A DNA stretch of 64,000 bases from NCBI GenBank assembly GCA_903936705.1, contig CAIZWN010000015.1, positions 1 to 64,000 on the forward strand, read 5' to 3'. Both the position numbers and the translations under genes were made by a program. This DNA is from an uncultured Myxococcales bacterium. GTDB taxonomy: Bacteria > Myxococcota_A > UBA9042 > DTJE01. Below, one piece after another: positions 1 through 8,814 of the stretch. How positions within the stretch are numbered: the stretch's first letter is position 1; the number at the start of each line of letters is the position of its first letter. The notes beneath the pieces are model-generated. The model had not been told where the DNA came from and did no database searches. It saw only the letters and a list, made by a program, of their open reading frames with translations.

Positions 1-1064
1 ACGACGTAGGGCTGCGCGCAGGACTCGCCGGCCTTGCAGTCCACGCCCAGCGCCCGCTGGTAGGCGTACGTGTCGTGGATCGGGTAGGCCCCGCCGGCCA
101 TGCCCTTCATCTGCACGCCGGCCAGGCGCGACAGGCCCCCCGACGTCGCCGTGTCCTCCCAGGCCATCTCGTAGGACCGGATGCGGGTGCCCCGAGCCAG
201 CACGTTGACCCGCGACAGGCGGACCCCCAGCAGTTCCTCGAAGCCCGCGCTGCAGTCGGACAGTTTGTCGGTCCGGTCCTCGTACTCGAAGGTCGCTTCG
301 TACTGCGCGGTGCCGCCCGTGAAGACCCATCCGACGTGCCGGACCAGGGCCTTGTTGCCGAACAGGTCGTAGGCGTAGTCCACGTGGTGGCCGTAGCGGT
401 CCACCATCGCCACCAGCAGGTACCGGAAGGTCCCGTCGGGACCGCTCACCCGCGCCTTCGGCACCAGGGTGCCCGTCGCGTCCGCCCCGAACCAGCCGAT
501 GCGCCCGTCGGGGTACTCGGCCATCCAGTATCCCTGCGCACCCGTTCCGGCGTCCTTCCACGTGTACCGGACGAAGTCCTTTTCGAAGCGCGCGCGGTAG
601 ACCGCCGGATCCGTGTTCGGGATCCGCACCAGTTCGTCGCCGCCGTTCGCGGCGAACTCGTCGTCCATCGTGTAGGCCGGGAGCCCCCGGACGGTCCTGC
701 GCTCCAGGAACGGCACCTCCAGGGACCAGCCGACGCCCACCACCGAATTGCCGGCGCCGCTGCTGTACGTCAGCGCCAGTTCCGGCGTCATGCCCGAGAA
801 CCCCTGCGGCACCTCGATGGGCACGCTGTACTGCATCTGCCCCATGTTGCGGTTCAGCGACACGTTCTCGCCGATGCCCTCCAGCGAACCCGGCCCCTCC
901 GGCAGGCTCAGGCGTTCCTCGGACACGCCGTCCCCCGGCTGCGCCGCCCGGACCGGGCCGGGAACCGCCAGCACCGCCGCCAGCAGAACCGCCCCCGCCA
1001 TCGCCACCGCCGCCGGCCGCATCGCCGCCCGCATCGCGTTTCCCGTCCCGTCGTCGTGTCGCAT
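1..1064 (-). CDS. SpvB/RHS-type toxin protein, second copy (partial, C-terminus off the window)
   Basis: N-terminal 354 codons of a second SpvB-family protein; the rest lies beyond position 1. The start at 1064 is preceded by GGAGG seven bases upstream and begins a signal peptide ending near VPGPVRAA. The mature N-terminus reads PGDGVSEERLSLPEGPGSLE, as in the complete neighbour encoded at 1112-7228, and near identity continues through the SpvB domain (GQMQYSVPI, YSSGAGNSVVGVGWSL, GYWMAEYPDGRIGWFGADATG). It starts 47 bases after the neighbour's stop on the same strand, so the two are tandem duplicates in one operon. SpvB-type N-terminal domains are known as parts of secreted Tc/RHS-like toxins. 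Substrate and C-terminal cargo of this copy cannot be seen. Confidence 0.9.
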   Translation of the reverse strand, partial: MRHDDGTGNAMRAAMRPAAVAMAGAVLLAAVLAVPGPVRAAQPGDGVSEERLSLPEGPGSLEGIGENVSLNRNMGQMQYSVPIEVPQGFSGMTPELALTYSSGAGNSVVGVGWSLEVPFLERRTVRGLPAYTMDDEFAANGGDELVRIPNTDPAVYRARFEKDFVRYTWKDAGTGAQGYWMAEYPDGRIGWFGADATGTLVPKARVSGPDGTFRYLLVAMVDRYGHHVDYAYDLFGNKALVRHVGWVFTGGTAQYEATFEYEDRTDKLSDCSAGFEELLGVRLSRVNVLARGTRIRSYEMAWEDTATSGGLSRLAGVQMKGMAGGAYPIHDTYAYQRALGVDCKAGESCAQPYV

Positions 1065-1111
1065 GTCGCATCCTCCGTGCGCCCGTCCCGCGGATCCCCG
1101 GGCGCCCGCCG

Positions 1112-1624
1112 CTACTTCCGCTGGCCCCGCCCGCCCGTGGTCAGCGCCTTCATCTGGTGGCCCTGGTTGATGTGGGTTTCCTGGAGGCCCAGTTGCATCC
1201 CCTGGACCGCGTGGAGCTGGTGCATTCCGCGGATGTCCAGGAAGCGCTCGCCGCTGACGCCCTGGGCGATGTTCGCCAGGGACGGCGCGATCCTGCTCGA
1301 GAAGTGCTCGACCCGGTAGTCGTTCTTCGCCAGCCGCATCGTCTTGTAGTAGCCCGACAGCGCGTGCCCGGCCGATCGGGTCTCCATCAGCAGCGAGTTG
1401 CTGTCGCTGCGCGACTTGGGCACGAAGGCCCCGTGCGTGTCGCCGACCTTCAGCGCCTGGCTGGCCGTCTTGACCATCTTCCAGGCGGTCTTGAAGTCGA
1501 TCTTCTGGTTCGGCGTCAGGTTGAAGCGGTAGTGGTACAGCACGTTCGGGCGCCAGCTCCCCTTCATCAGCGCCCGCGCGGTCTTGAAGCGGCCCATCAG
1601 GCTGGTCAGGCAGCCGACCTTCGC
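1112..1624 (-). other. Variable C-terminal domain (putative effector) of the RHS protein
   Basis: The last 170 residues of the RHS protein follow the conserved RHS core terminator (GYVDGNPVNARDPDGE) and show no RHS repeat. They are basic, with many His and Lys: YHYRFNLTPNQKIDF, DTHGAFVPKSRSDSN, RVEHFSSRIAPSL, and a His-rich end (GMHQLHAVQGMQLGLQETH). I recognise no known toxin fold. The clusters of His, Arg and Ser could form a nuclease or ADP-ribosyl-transfer site, but this is a guess. By family rule this is where the toxic activity should be. No obvious immunity gene lies between it and the next SpvB copy: the gap is only 47 bases. Confidence 0.55.
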
Positions 1625-4600
1625 CTCGCCGTCCGGGTCCCGCGCGTTGACCGGGTTGCCGTCCACGTAGCCGTAAGCGCCCGTGGCCTCCTCGACCTGC
1701 TCCTCGTCCAGGTCGCTGTGCACCCGGAAGGACGGGTCCGGCGCCGTCCAGCGGCCCGTCACCGGGTCCAGCAGGCGCGCCCCGAAGTCCAGCAGGCCGG
1801 TGGCGGCGTCGGCCTCCTTCCCGGTGAAGCCATGGGGATCGCCCTCGCCCTGGGCCATGCGCACCTGGCCGAAGGGGTAGAACTCGGCACGGCCCAGCGA
1901 TGCACCCTGGTCGTCGGTGGTGGCCACCGTGCTGCCCAGCGAGTCCGTGTGCAGGTACACGACCCGCGGGTCGGTGCCGTACAGCGACCGCCGCGCGCTG
2001 GCGTGCAGCAGGACCCGGGGATCGATGGACTCCGGGGCGGTCGTCGAGGTCGTCATCCAGCCGGCCTGCACCGCGGACAGCAGCCAGGCGTCGCCGGCCG
2101 TGATGGATCCGTCGGCGTCCGGCTGGATGCCGGTGTCCGGCCCCGAGGCCGGCGCCAGGTCGGGCAGGATCGTCGCCGCGAAGGACGGTTCCTCGATGCG
2201 CACGTGCCGGTCCTGATCCAACTGCACGTAGGTGAACGCGGTGCCGTCCCGGACCTCGAAGTCCTCGGTCGGGAACAGGTCCAGGTGGCCCTCCCCGCTG
2301 CGCAGCACGCGGATGCCGTCAGGGTCGTGGCCGTATCTGACAGCCTCGCCGCCGGTCCTGTCGGATCCGACCAGCCGTCCCTGGACGTCCCACCGCAGAG
2401 CCAGGTCCCCCCGCTGGCGCACGTTGCCGGCCTCGTCGTAGGCGATGGCCGTCAAGCCCGCCGCGGTGACCGCATGCGGGCCCGCGCCGCCCCCGTAGGC
2501 CAGCGCGCCGACGTGGGCCGGGCTGTCCGCACCGCGGCTGGACTCCTGGGACACCAGCCGGTTCCCCTCGTCCCAGGCGTACGTCAGCGTTTCGGCGGCC
2601 GCGCCCCCCGGGTCCAGTTCGGCCTTCACCAGGCGGTAGAGGCTGTCATAGGTGTATCGCGCGGCATGGCTGGCGGTCCCGTCGTCGATGCGCCCGTCCG
2701 TGACCTCCAGCACGTTGCCGACCCGGTCCCGCCGGTACGCGTACGACAGGATCGACGCGCCCCCGGGCGATTGCACGGACATCGAGGCCAGCCGCATCCG
2801 CGCGTCGTGCTGTATCGCCGCCTGCACGCCGTTGTGCAGTCGGAACGCCTCCACCAGGCCGCGGTCGTCGTAGTCGACCTGGTCGATGAACCCCGCCACC
2901 GCGGTCGTGCGCTCGATGCCATCCATCGTCACCGTCAGGGTGCGGCCGGTCGGGTAGGTGTTGGCGGTCACGCGGTCCGCCGCATCGTGGGAGGTGGCGA
3001 TCTCGAACTCGTGGCGGCCCAGGCTGCGGCCCAGCCACGCGTCCCGCCCGCGCAGCGTGTACCCGTGCAGGTCCCGGCCCGCGACGCCGTCGCCCAGGGG
3101 CCAGACGGCCTCCACCAGGCGCCCCGCCACGTTCGTGCACTTCGCCTGCGGGCAGGTACCGCGCCGATCGTAGCGCAGGTCCACGCGCGTCCCGGCCTCG
3201 TCCGCTTCGTCCCAACGGGCCGCCAGCCGGCTCGCGCCGTCGTACTCCATCCGCAGCGATCTGCCGCGCGCGTCGGTCCGCCGGGTCGCGCTGCCCGCGT
3301 CGTCGTACTCGATGGCCAACGAGCCGCTGTCCGGGTCCGTCACGTCCACGACCCGGCCCAGCAGGTCGTTTGCCTGCAAGTGCGCGGCCCCCGCCGGGTC
3401 CTCGGTCCCGGCGGGGAAGCCCAGCGCGTCGCGCAGCAGCCGGTACTGCAGCACCTCGGCGCCCGGCGCCGGCATGCGCAGCACCGCCACGCTATTCCCC
3501 AGTCCGTTGCGCCGGATCACGGTGGGCGTGCCCGCGTGCGGGCTGGACAGGTCCGTGTCGTCCACGTCGAAGCGCGTGGTCGACAGTGGCCCGAACTCCA
3601 TGCGCTCGATCGCGGGCGCCGTCTCGTCCCCCGCAGCGTCCCAGGTGGTCTCGACCACGCGTCCCAGCGCATCGTGGCGCCGGGTCATCGCCAGCACGCC
3701 GTCCGGTTCCACAACGTCGCACACCTCGCCGTCCGAACGGTGGGGGTCGTACACGATCCGGACCAGGCCCTGGGCGTCGAAGACCGTGAAGGCGCTGACC
3801 TGGAACGAGTCCCCGGCTATGCGGTCGCGCTGCTGGAACGTCCGCCCGCGGCCGTCCATGCACCGGATCGACAGCAGGTCGGGCGCGCCGCCAGCCGTCG
3901 TGCGGCGGTGCACAAGGATGCGACTGGCGGGGCTCTTCAAGTCATAGTCGTAGGCCTCGGTAGGGGCCTCCTGCGAGTCGCCGGGCCTGATCATCGAGAC
4001 GATGCGCCCGAATTCGTCGAATGCGTAAAAGGTGCTGCTGCGCGGGTCAACCGGTTGGCCGCCGTCGACGACCATCCATTCGGTGTCCTCGACAGGCTTG
4101 TCCCATATCTCGTCGTACTGGACCTCGCGTCGCAGGAGGTAGGAACCGTCGGCGTCCTTCAGCAGGATCTCGACTCGGGCCACCCGCAGGCCATCGGCGT
4201 CCATCGTGTACAGGCGCCGATGCGTATCGCCGCCCGGCGTTCCCAGCGGGTCCAGGGCCTCGACGACGTTGCCGTGGGCGTCCACGCCGTTGCGGATCTT
4301 CTGCCGGGTCTTGCCGGTCGCGTCCACGCGCTGGACAACGCGGGTCACCGTGCCGTGGTCAGCCTTGCCCTCGGGCAGGCCCGTGAAGGCATTGCCGTCG
4401 TAATAGGTGACCGTCTCGGAATACACGTCGTCGGCCGGCGTGCCGTCGCCCTTCGCGGCGCCGTACGCGCGCTGGCGGGTCGGCAGCCGCAGCAGCCAGC
4501 CGTCATCATTGCCCGCGGGCGTCACGTAGGCCGTGGCCTCGTACCGCTCGTCCCCCAGGCACTGGGGGCCGCACGGCGTGCCCGTGTAGCCGCCAGACGC

Positions 4601-7228
4601 GCACGCCTCGCAGGCCCCGCCTCCCATCGCCGTGACGCCCAGGTTCGACTCCAGCGTGACGTTGCCATAGCCGTCGTGCTCCAGTGTCGTGCGCGTGTTG
4701 ACCCACTGCGGGGCCTGGGTGCCCTCCCGGTGCTCGACTTCCTGCGAGGTTTCACAGACGTGCCGCACCTTGTAGCGCAGGCCGTCGGCCGGCACGCCCG
4801 CTACTTCGCAGTCGCCATATGCGCGCGTCGTGACCTGGAGGGACCGGCCCCCGCTGACCTGCTCCTCGCGCAGCAGCAGGCCCGCTCGGTACGCGTCCTC
4901 GATGCCCGTGTCGTATTGTTCCAGCGTCTGCCCCGTCTCGCGGTGCGCGTCCCCGGGTGCCTCGCCCTCGACCCGCGCATAGCCGCGGAAGCGCTTCTCG
5001 GCGCCGTCGTGATAGCCGTCGTGGTAGGCGTAGGTCGTGACCGTGTGGACCTTCGTCAGTTCGTCCCATTCGTCGGTCGTTTTCACGACCGACATCGGGA
5101 ACGGCAGCGGGTGGGTCCACGGCGCAGCGGCCTGGTCGCGCGCGCGCTCGGCCACCGAACTGGCGTACGTCACGTCCGTCACGCGGCCCAGTGCGTTCGT
5201 GATGCGCGACAGCAGGTTCGGCCGCGCCGGGAACAGTTCCAGGTAGGTGATGCTGCCGGACGCGTCGATCCAGACGACGTCGCTGGACCCGTTGCCGTTC
5301 ATGTCGGCCTGCATCACGGTCGTGGACGCTGTGCGCTCGGGCAGGTCGCCCTCGACGTCGGCGCTGGTCAACTCCCGCGCGGCGTCCAGGCTGGCGCCGT
5401 TGCGGTTGACCCAGTAGCGAACCGTGTTGCCGCTGACCAGGATCAGGTCGGCCAGGCCGTCGCCGTTCAGGTCGTCCAGGTCGGCCTCGATGGCCTGCTG
5501 GCTCGACGCCAGTGGGGGGTCCAGCGGCACGACGGTCCATGCCGCCCACCGTCCCCGGCCCAGGTTCAGCCGGTACCGGACCTCGTCCTGGCTCACCAGC
5601 ACCACGTCAACCAGCCCATCGCCGTTCATGTCATTCAGTTCCAGACGATCCGACTCGAAGCCCGCTCCGATGCGTTCGGCCTGCGGATCCAGCGCGAAGG
5701 TCCCGGCGCCCGTGTTGCGGTACAGGAAGGTTTCGTTGGTGTCGCCGGTCCCCTCGCTGCGAACGATGTCGATGCGCTTGTCGTTGTCGCAGTCCAGGAA
5801 GCGAACCGTGCGCAGGTTCCCGTCGGAAGGATCGAAGTCGCTCGCCAGATCGGGCAGGCCGCCCCCGCCGCCGCCGCTCCACAGCGACGCGGCTTCGGCC
5901 CAGTCGCCCGTGCCACGGTTGTACAACACCTGGCCGGTCTGCGCGTTCAGCAGGTCCGTGAACCCGTCGCCGTTCAGGTCCAGCACCTGCACGTACGGCG
6001 AGGCTAGATCGAAGCCGCCCTGATTGCCCTTCGCGCTTTCAAACGAGGCGGCGAAGGCGTGCGTCCCGTCCGCCTGCAGCACGTTGCGAAAGATCCGGTG
6101 CGGCCGCCCCGCCTCCGACGTATCCACCACGTCCGGCAGCGCGTCGCCGTCCAGGTCCACCAGCGTGGCGCTCCCGCGCTGCATGTCGATGCCTAGGGAG
6201 CCCATGGACCGGACGTAGGGCTGCGCGCAGTCCTGCCCCGCCTTGCAGTCCACCCCCAGTGCACGCTGATAGCCGAAGCCGTGTCGCACAGGGTAGACCC
6301 CGTCGTGGCGGCCGTGCAACTGGACGCTCGCTAGGCGCGACAACCCGCCCGAGGTCGCGGGGTCCTCGTAGGCAAGGACGTAGCGGCGGATGCGGGTGCC
6401 GCGGACCAGGACGTTGACTTGCGACAGGCGCACCTGCAGCAGTTCCTCGAACCCCGGCATGCAGTCCGACAGCCGGTCCGTGCGCACCTCGTACTCGAAG
6501 GTCGCCTCGTACTGCGCGGTACCGCCGGTGAACACCCAGCCGATGTGCCGCACCAGCGCCTTGTTCCCGAACAACTCGTACGCGTAGTCCACGTGGTGGC
6601 CGTACCGGTCCACCATCGCCACCAGCAGATACCGGAAGGTCCCCTCGGGACCGGTCACGCGCGCCTTCGACACCAGCGCACCCGTCGCGTCCGCCCCGAA
6701 GTATCCGATGCGCCCGTCCGGGTACTCCGCCGTCCAGTACCCCTCGCCTCCCGTGCCCACGTCCTTCCAGGTCCAGCGCGCGAACTCCTTCTCGAAGCGG
6801 GCGCGGTAGACGGGCGGGTCGGTGCCGGGGACGCGGACCAGTTCCTCGCCCCCCCCCACGCTGAACTCGTCCTCGGTCGTATAGAGCGGCAGCCCGCGGA
6901 CTGTCAGTCGCTCGACGAACGGCACGGCCAGCGACCACCCGACGCCGACCACCGAGTTCCCGGCGCCGCTGCTGTAGGCCAGCGCCAGGTCCGGCGTCAT
7001 GCCCGGGAACCCCTGCGGCACGTTGATGGGCACGCTGTACTGCATCTGGCCCATGTTGCGGTCCAGCGTGATGTTCTCGCCGATGCCCTCCAGCGACCCC
7101 GGCCCCTCCGGCAGGCTCAGCCGCTCCTCGGACACCCCGTCCCCGGGCTTCGCCGCCCGCGCCGTCCCCGCCGCCAGGCAGCCGATCCCGACCACTACCG
7201 CGATCCCCATCCTGCTGATGCTTCGCAT
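1112..7228 (-). CDS. Secreted SpvB / FG-GAP / RHS-repeat toxin-type protein
   Basis: 2038 residues. The start at 7228 has GGGAGG upstream and gives a clear signal peptide (MRSISRMGIAVVVGIGCLAAG). Domains in order: SpvB (about 30-330), at least six FG-GAP/VCBS calcium-type repeats (DLDGDALPD, DLNGDGFTD, DMNGDGLVD, DLNGDGLAD, DMNGNGSSD; about 350-650), a TcdB-middle-like region (DVTYASS and FRGYARVEGEAPGD), YD/RHS repeats (about 900-1700), and an RHS core domain ending in TGLLDFGARLLDPVTGRWTA. After GNPVNARDPDGE comes a unique 170-residue C-terminus. This is the standard layout of polymorphic RHS/Tc-type toxins, in which the RHS shell encloses a variable C-terminal effector. Secretion by Sec is inferred from the signal peptide. 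It is second in an operon after the lipoprotein at 7296-7886. Confidence 0.93.
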   Translation of the reverse strand: MRSISRMGIAVVVGIGCLAAGTARAAKPGDGVSEERLSLPEGPGSLEGIGENITLDRNMGQMQYSVPINVPQGFPGMTPDLALAYSSGAGNSVVGVGWSLAVPFVERLTVRGLPLYTTEDEFSVGGGEELVRVPGTDPPVYRARFEKEFARWTWKDVGTGGEGYWTAEYPDGRIGYFGADATGALVSKARVTGPEGTFRYLLVAMVDRYGHHVDYAYELFGNKALVRHIGWVFTGGTAQYEATFEYEVRTDRLSDCMPGFEELLQVRLSQVNVLVRGTRIRRYVLAYEDPATSGGLSRLASVQLHGRHDGVYPVRHGFGYQRALGVDCKAGQDCAQPYVRSMGSLGIDMQRGSATLVDLDGDALPDVVDTSEAGRPHRIFRNVLQADGTHAFAASFESAKGNQGGFDLASPYVQVLDLNGDGFTDLLNAQTGQVLYNRGTGDWAEAASLWSGGGGGGLPDLASDFDPSDGNLRTVRFLDCDNDKRIDIVRSEGTGDTNETFLYRNTGAGTFALDPQAERIGAGFESDRLELNDMNGDGLVDVVLVSQDEVRYRLNLGRGRWAAWTVVPLDPPLASSQQAIEADLDDLNGDGLADLILVSGNTVRYWVNRNGASLDAARELTSADVEGDLPERTASTTVMQADMNGNGSSDVVWIDASGSITYLELFPARPNLLSRITNALGRVTDVTYASSVAERARDQAAAPWTHPLPFPMSVVKTTDEWDELTKVHTVTTYAYHDGYHDGAEKRFRGYARVEGEAPGDAHRETGQTLEQYDTGIEDAYRAGLLLREEQVSGGRSLQVTTRAYGDCEVAGVPADGLRYKVRHVCETSQEVEHREGTQAPQWVNTRTTLEHDGYGNVTLESNLGVTAMGGGACEACASGGYTGTPCGPQCLGDERYEATAYVTPAGNDDGWLLRLPTRQRAYGAAKGDGTPADDVYSETVTYYDGNAFTGLPEGKADHGTVTRVVQRVDATGKTRQKIRNGVDAHGNVVEALDPLGTPGGDTHRRLYTMDADGLRVARVEILLKDADGSYLLRREVQYDEIWDKPVEDTEWMVVDGGQPVDPRSSTFYAFDEFGRIVSMIRPGDSQEAPTEAYDYDLKSPASRILVHRRTTAGGAPDLLSIRCMDGRGRTFQQRDRIAGDSFQVSAFTVFDAQGLVRIVYDPHRSDGEVCDVVEPDGVLAMTRRHDALGRVVETTWDAAGDETAPAIERMEFGPLSTTRFDVDDTDLSSPHAGTPTVIRRNGLGNSVAVLRMPAPGAEVLQYRLLRDALGFPAGTEDPAGAAHLQANDLLGRVVDVTDPDSGSLAIEYDDAGSATRRTDARGRSLRMEYDGASRLAARWDEADEAGTRVDLRYDRRGTCPQAKCTNVAGRLVEAVWPLGDGVAGRDLHGYTLRGRDAWLGRSLGRHEFEIATSHDAADRVTANTYPTGRTLTVTMDGIERTTAVAGFIDQVDYDDRGLVEAFRLHNGVQAAIQHDARMRLASMSVQSPGGASILSYAYRRDRVGNVLEVTDGRIDDGTASHAARYTYDSLYRLVKAELDPGGAAAETLTYAWDEGNRLVSQESSRGADSPAHVGALAYGGGAGPHAVTAAGLTAIAYDEAGNVRQRGDLALRWDVQGRLVGSDRTGGEAVRYGHDPDGIRVLRSGEGHLDLFPTEDFEVRDGTAFTYVQLDQDRHVRIEEPSFAATILPDLAPASGPDTGIQPDADGSITAGDAWLLSAVQAGWMTTSTTAPESIDPRVLLHASARRSLYGTDPRVVYLHTDSLGSTVATTDDQGASLGRAEFYPFGQVRMAQGEGDPHGFTGKEADAATGLLDFGARLLDPVTGRWTAPDPSFRVHSDLDEEQVEEATGAYGYVDGNPVNARDPDGEAKVGCLTSLMGRFKTARALMKGSWRPNVLYHYRFNLTPNQKIDFKTAWKMVKTASQALKVGDTHGAFVPKSRSDSNSLLMETRSAGHALSGYYKTMRLAKNDYRVEHFSSRIAPSLANIAQGVSGERFLDIRGMHQLHAVQGMQLGLQETHINQGHQMKALTTGGRGQRK

Positions 7229-7295
7229 CGCGCACCTCCCGCCGGAAAGCCGACCCGTCCGCGCACCCACGGCCCCTCGCGTTTCCCGGTTCCGC

Positions 7296-7886
7296 CTACC
7301 GGAGCGTCACGACCGGGTCCGCAACGGCCTGGCCCAGGCGGTCGAAGCACTCGGCCTTCTGGGGGGCCACACCCGCCAGCACCGAGCCGTCGCTGCCCGT
7401 GATGGCCGCGACCGGCCCGTCCAGCGCGGCATCCGCCTTCGCGGCGAAGGACAGAGCGACCCGATCCCCGCGCCGCGCCGTCACGCCGGTGACCTGGGAC
7501 GCGTATGCGACCGTTGCGCCAGGCGCGTCGAAAACGATGTCGCAGGCTCGTACCGCGGCGTGGCCGACCACCAGGCCGGTGCCCGCGGGCGCGCCGCACA
7601 CGTCGGCCGTGCATTGAAGGCCGTTGTCGCAGGCCGCGCCGGTCCGGCAGGGGCATCCCATCGTCCCGGCAACGCACGTCGGGGCCACGCACAGACTGTC
7701 GGAGCACTGCAGGTCGCCGTCGCAGGTGCCATCGACCTTGCAGGCGCACCCGGAGGCCCCGGCGGTGCAGGCGGGCGGATTCTCCGATCCGCCGGAACCG
7801 CAGCCCGCACCCCCCAGCACCAGGACAAGGGCCGCCGCCCCGATCGCGATCCCCCAGCCGCCATGAACCCTTGCTCGCATCGTCAT
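7296..7886 (-). CDS. Cys-rich lipoprotein preceding the SpvB genes
   Basis: 196 residues. The start at 7886 has GGGAGG eight bases upstream; the in-frame extension further upstream is unlikely coding. Signal peptide with lipobox LGGAGC, then a short linker and two tandem Cys-rich units of the form CTAGASGCACKVDGTCDGDLQC and CVAGTMGCPCRTGAACDNGLQC. The C-terminal half (about 100-196) is predicted beta-rich (VGHAAVRACDIVFDAPGATV, VTARRGDRVALSF). It lies 67 bases upstream of the SpvB/RHS gene on the same strand, so co-transcription is likely. Such Cys-rich lipoproteins before SpvB genes may help with surface display or secretion, but no function is established here. Confidence 0.85.
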   Translation of the reverse strand: MTMRARVHGGWGIAIGAAALVLVLGGAGCGSGGSENPPACTAGASGCACKVDGTCDGDLQCSDSLCVAPTCVAGTMGCPCRTGAACDNGLQCTADVCGAPAGTGLVVGHAAVRACDIVFDAPGATVAYASQVTGVTARRGDRVALSFAAKADAALDGPVAAITGSDGSVLAGVAPQKAECFDRLGQAVADPVVTLR

Positions 7887-8014
7887 CACCGAATCCTCCC
7901 GGTGTTTCCCATCGCCCAGGCCACGGCCGGAAGGCCAGGCTTCCCGCCCAATCCCATCCCGAGTCCCGTGTGATAGTGCTGTGTACCGCCCGGAAGCAGG
8001 TCGCAGAATCGCGG

Positions 8015-8054
8015 TTTCGCTACAGCACGACGAACAAGTGGACAAATCGCTACA
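8015..8054. promoter_or_regulatory. Pair of TTTCGCTACA-like boxes in the divergent regulator/toxin promoter region
   Basis: TTTCGCTACA at 8015-8024 and AATCGCTACA at 8045-8054, spaced exactly 30 bases (about three helical turns), between the minus-strand lipoprotein-SpvB operon and the plus-strand response regulator gene. An identical TTTCGCTACA occurs at 11573-11582 upstream of another lipoprotein gene. The spacing suggests a dimeric regulator site, but no regulator is proven. Confidence 0.35.
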
Positions 8055-8140
8055 GACTGGGCCGGTCGGACGTGTTGTGCTGCCTTCCAGATGGTCTACC
8101 ATCCGTGGCGCGGCGGACGAAAAAGGGAAGGAGGGGCGTC

Positions 8141-8770
8141 ATGATCCGGGTGTTCCTGGTGGACGACCACGACATCGTGCGAAGCGGCCTGCGGCGCATC
8201 CTGCAGGAACTCCCCGACATGACGATCTGCGGCGAGCGCGAAACCGCCGAGGGAATCCTGCCGCTGCTGGCGGCCGAAAAGCCGGACGTGGTCGTCCTGG
8301 ACGTCAACATGCCCGGCGGCAACAACCCGAAGCTGGTGCAGCGCATCCGGTCCCTGGACCCGGCCCCTGGGGTCGTCCTGTTCACAATGTTCCACGAGGA
8401 CGTCCACGCCATCGCCTACCTGCGGGCCGGCGCGGGGGCCTACATCAGCAAAAGCCGCTCGACGAACGAGCTGGTCGCGGCCATCCGAAAGGTGAAGGAG
8501 GGCGGGCGCTACATCACGCCCAGCCTGGCCGAATACCTCTTCGAGAACCAGATCGACATCGGGCGTCCCCCGGAGGAGTCTCTGAGTGCCGGGGAACTGG
8601 CGGTTCTGCGCTCCCTGGCCAACGGCCTACGGGCCGTCGACATCGCCCGCGAAACCGGCCGCAGCGTCAGCACCGTGAACACCTTCGTGCAGCGGATCAA
8701 GACGAAGCTCGGCCTGCGGACCGTCGTCGAAATCGTCCACTACGCCGACGACAACCGGCTGCTCGGCTGA
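8141..8770 (+). CDS. NarL/LuxR-family response regulator
   Basis: 209 residues. Start at 8141, preceded by GGAAGGAGGGG. N-terminal receiver domain with acidic pocket VDDHD (8-11), phosphoacceptor Asp54 in VVVLDVNMPGG, conserved Thr/Ser region LFTMFHED and Lys in YISKSRS. The C-terminal LuxR-type helix-turn-helix (about 143-205) includes LSAGELAVLRSLANGL and VSTVNTFVQRIKTKLGL. It should be phosphorylated by the HisKA_3 kinase encoded convergently at 8815-10203 and act as a DNA-binding regulator in the cytoplasm. The pair sits between two secreted-lipoprotein units that share a promoter box, so it may control them; that link is inferred. Confidence 0.95.
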   Translation: MIRVFLVDDHDIVRSGLRRILQELPDMTICGERETAEGILPLLAAEKPDVVVLDVNMPGGNNPKLVQRIRSLDPAPGVVLFTMFHEDVHAIAYLRAGAGAYISKSRSTNELVAAIRKVKEGGRYITPSLAEYLFENQIDIGRPPEESLSAGELAVLRSLANGLRAVDIARETGRSVSTVNTFVQRIKTKLGLRTVVEIVHYADDNRLLG

Positions 8771-8814
8771 ACCGGCAGTTCGCTTGATGTCCTTCGGGCC
8801 GCAGGGATCTCCCG

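Noticed and set aside
75-1319. Plus-strand open frame over the left edge
   Set aside because: It crosses two genes on the other strand and the gap between them; composition is typical of a shadow frame.
1157-6007. A 1616-codon plus-strand open frame
   Set aside because: It is the reverse-strand shadow of the SpvB/RHS gene in high-GC DNA: His/Arg/Val/Gln-rich with no domain pattern, while the minus frame has clear FG-GAP and RHS motifs.
6419-7402. Plus-strand open frame opposite the start of the SpvB gene
   Set aside because: It lies opposite conserved SpvB sequence and the promoter-proximal region; no ribosome binding site or recognisable motif.
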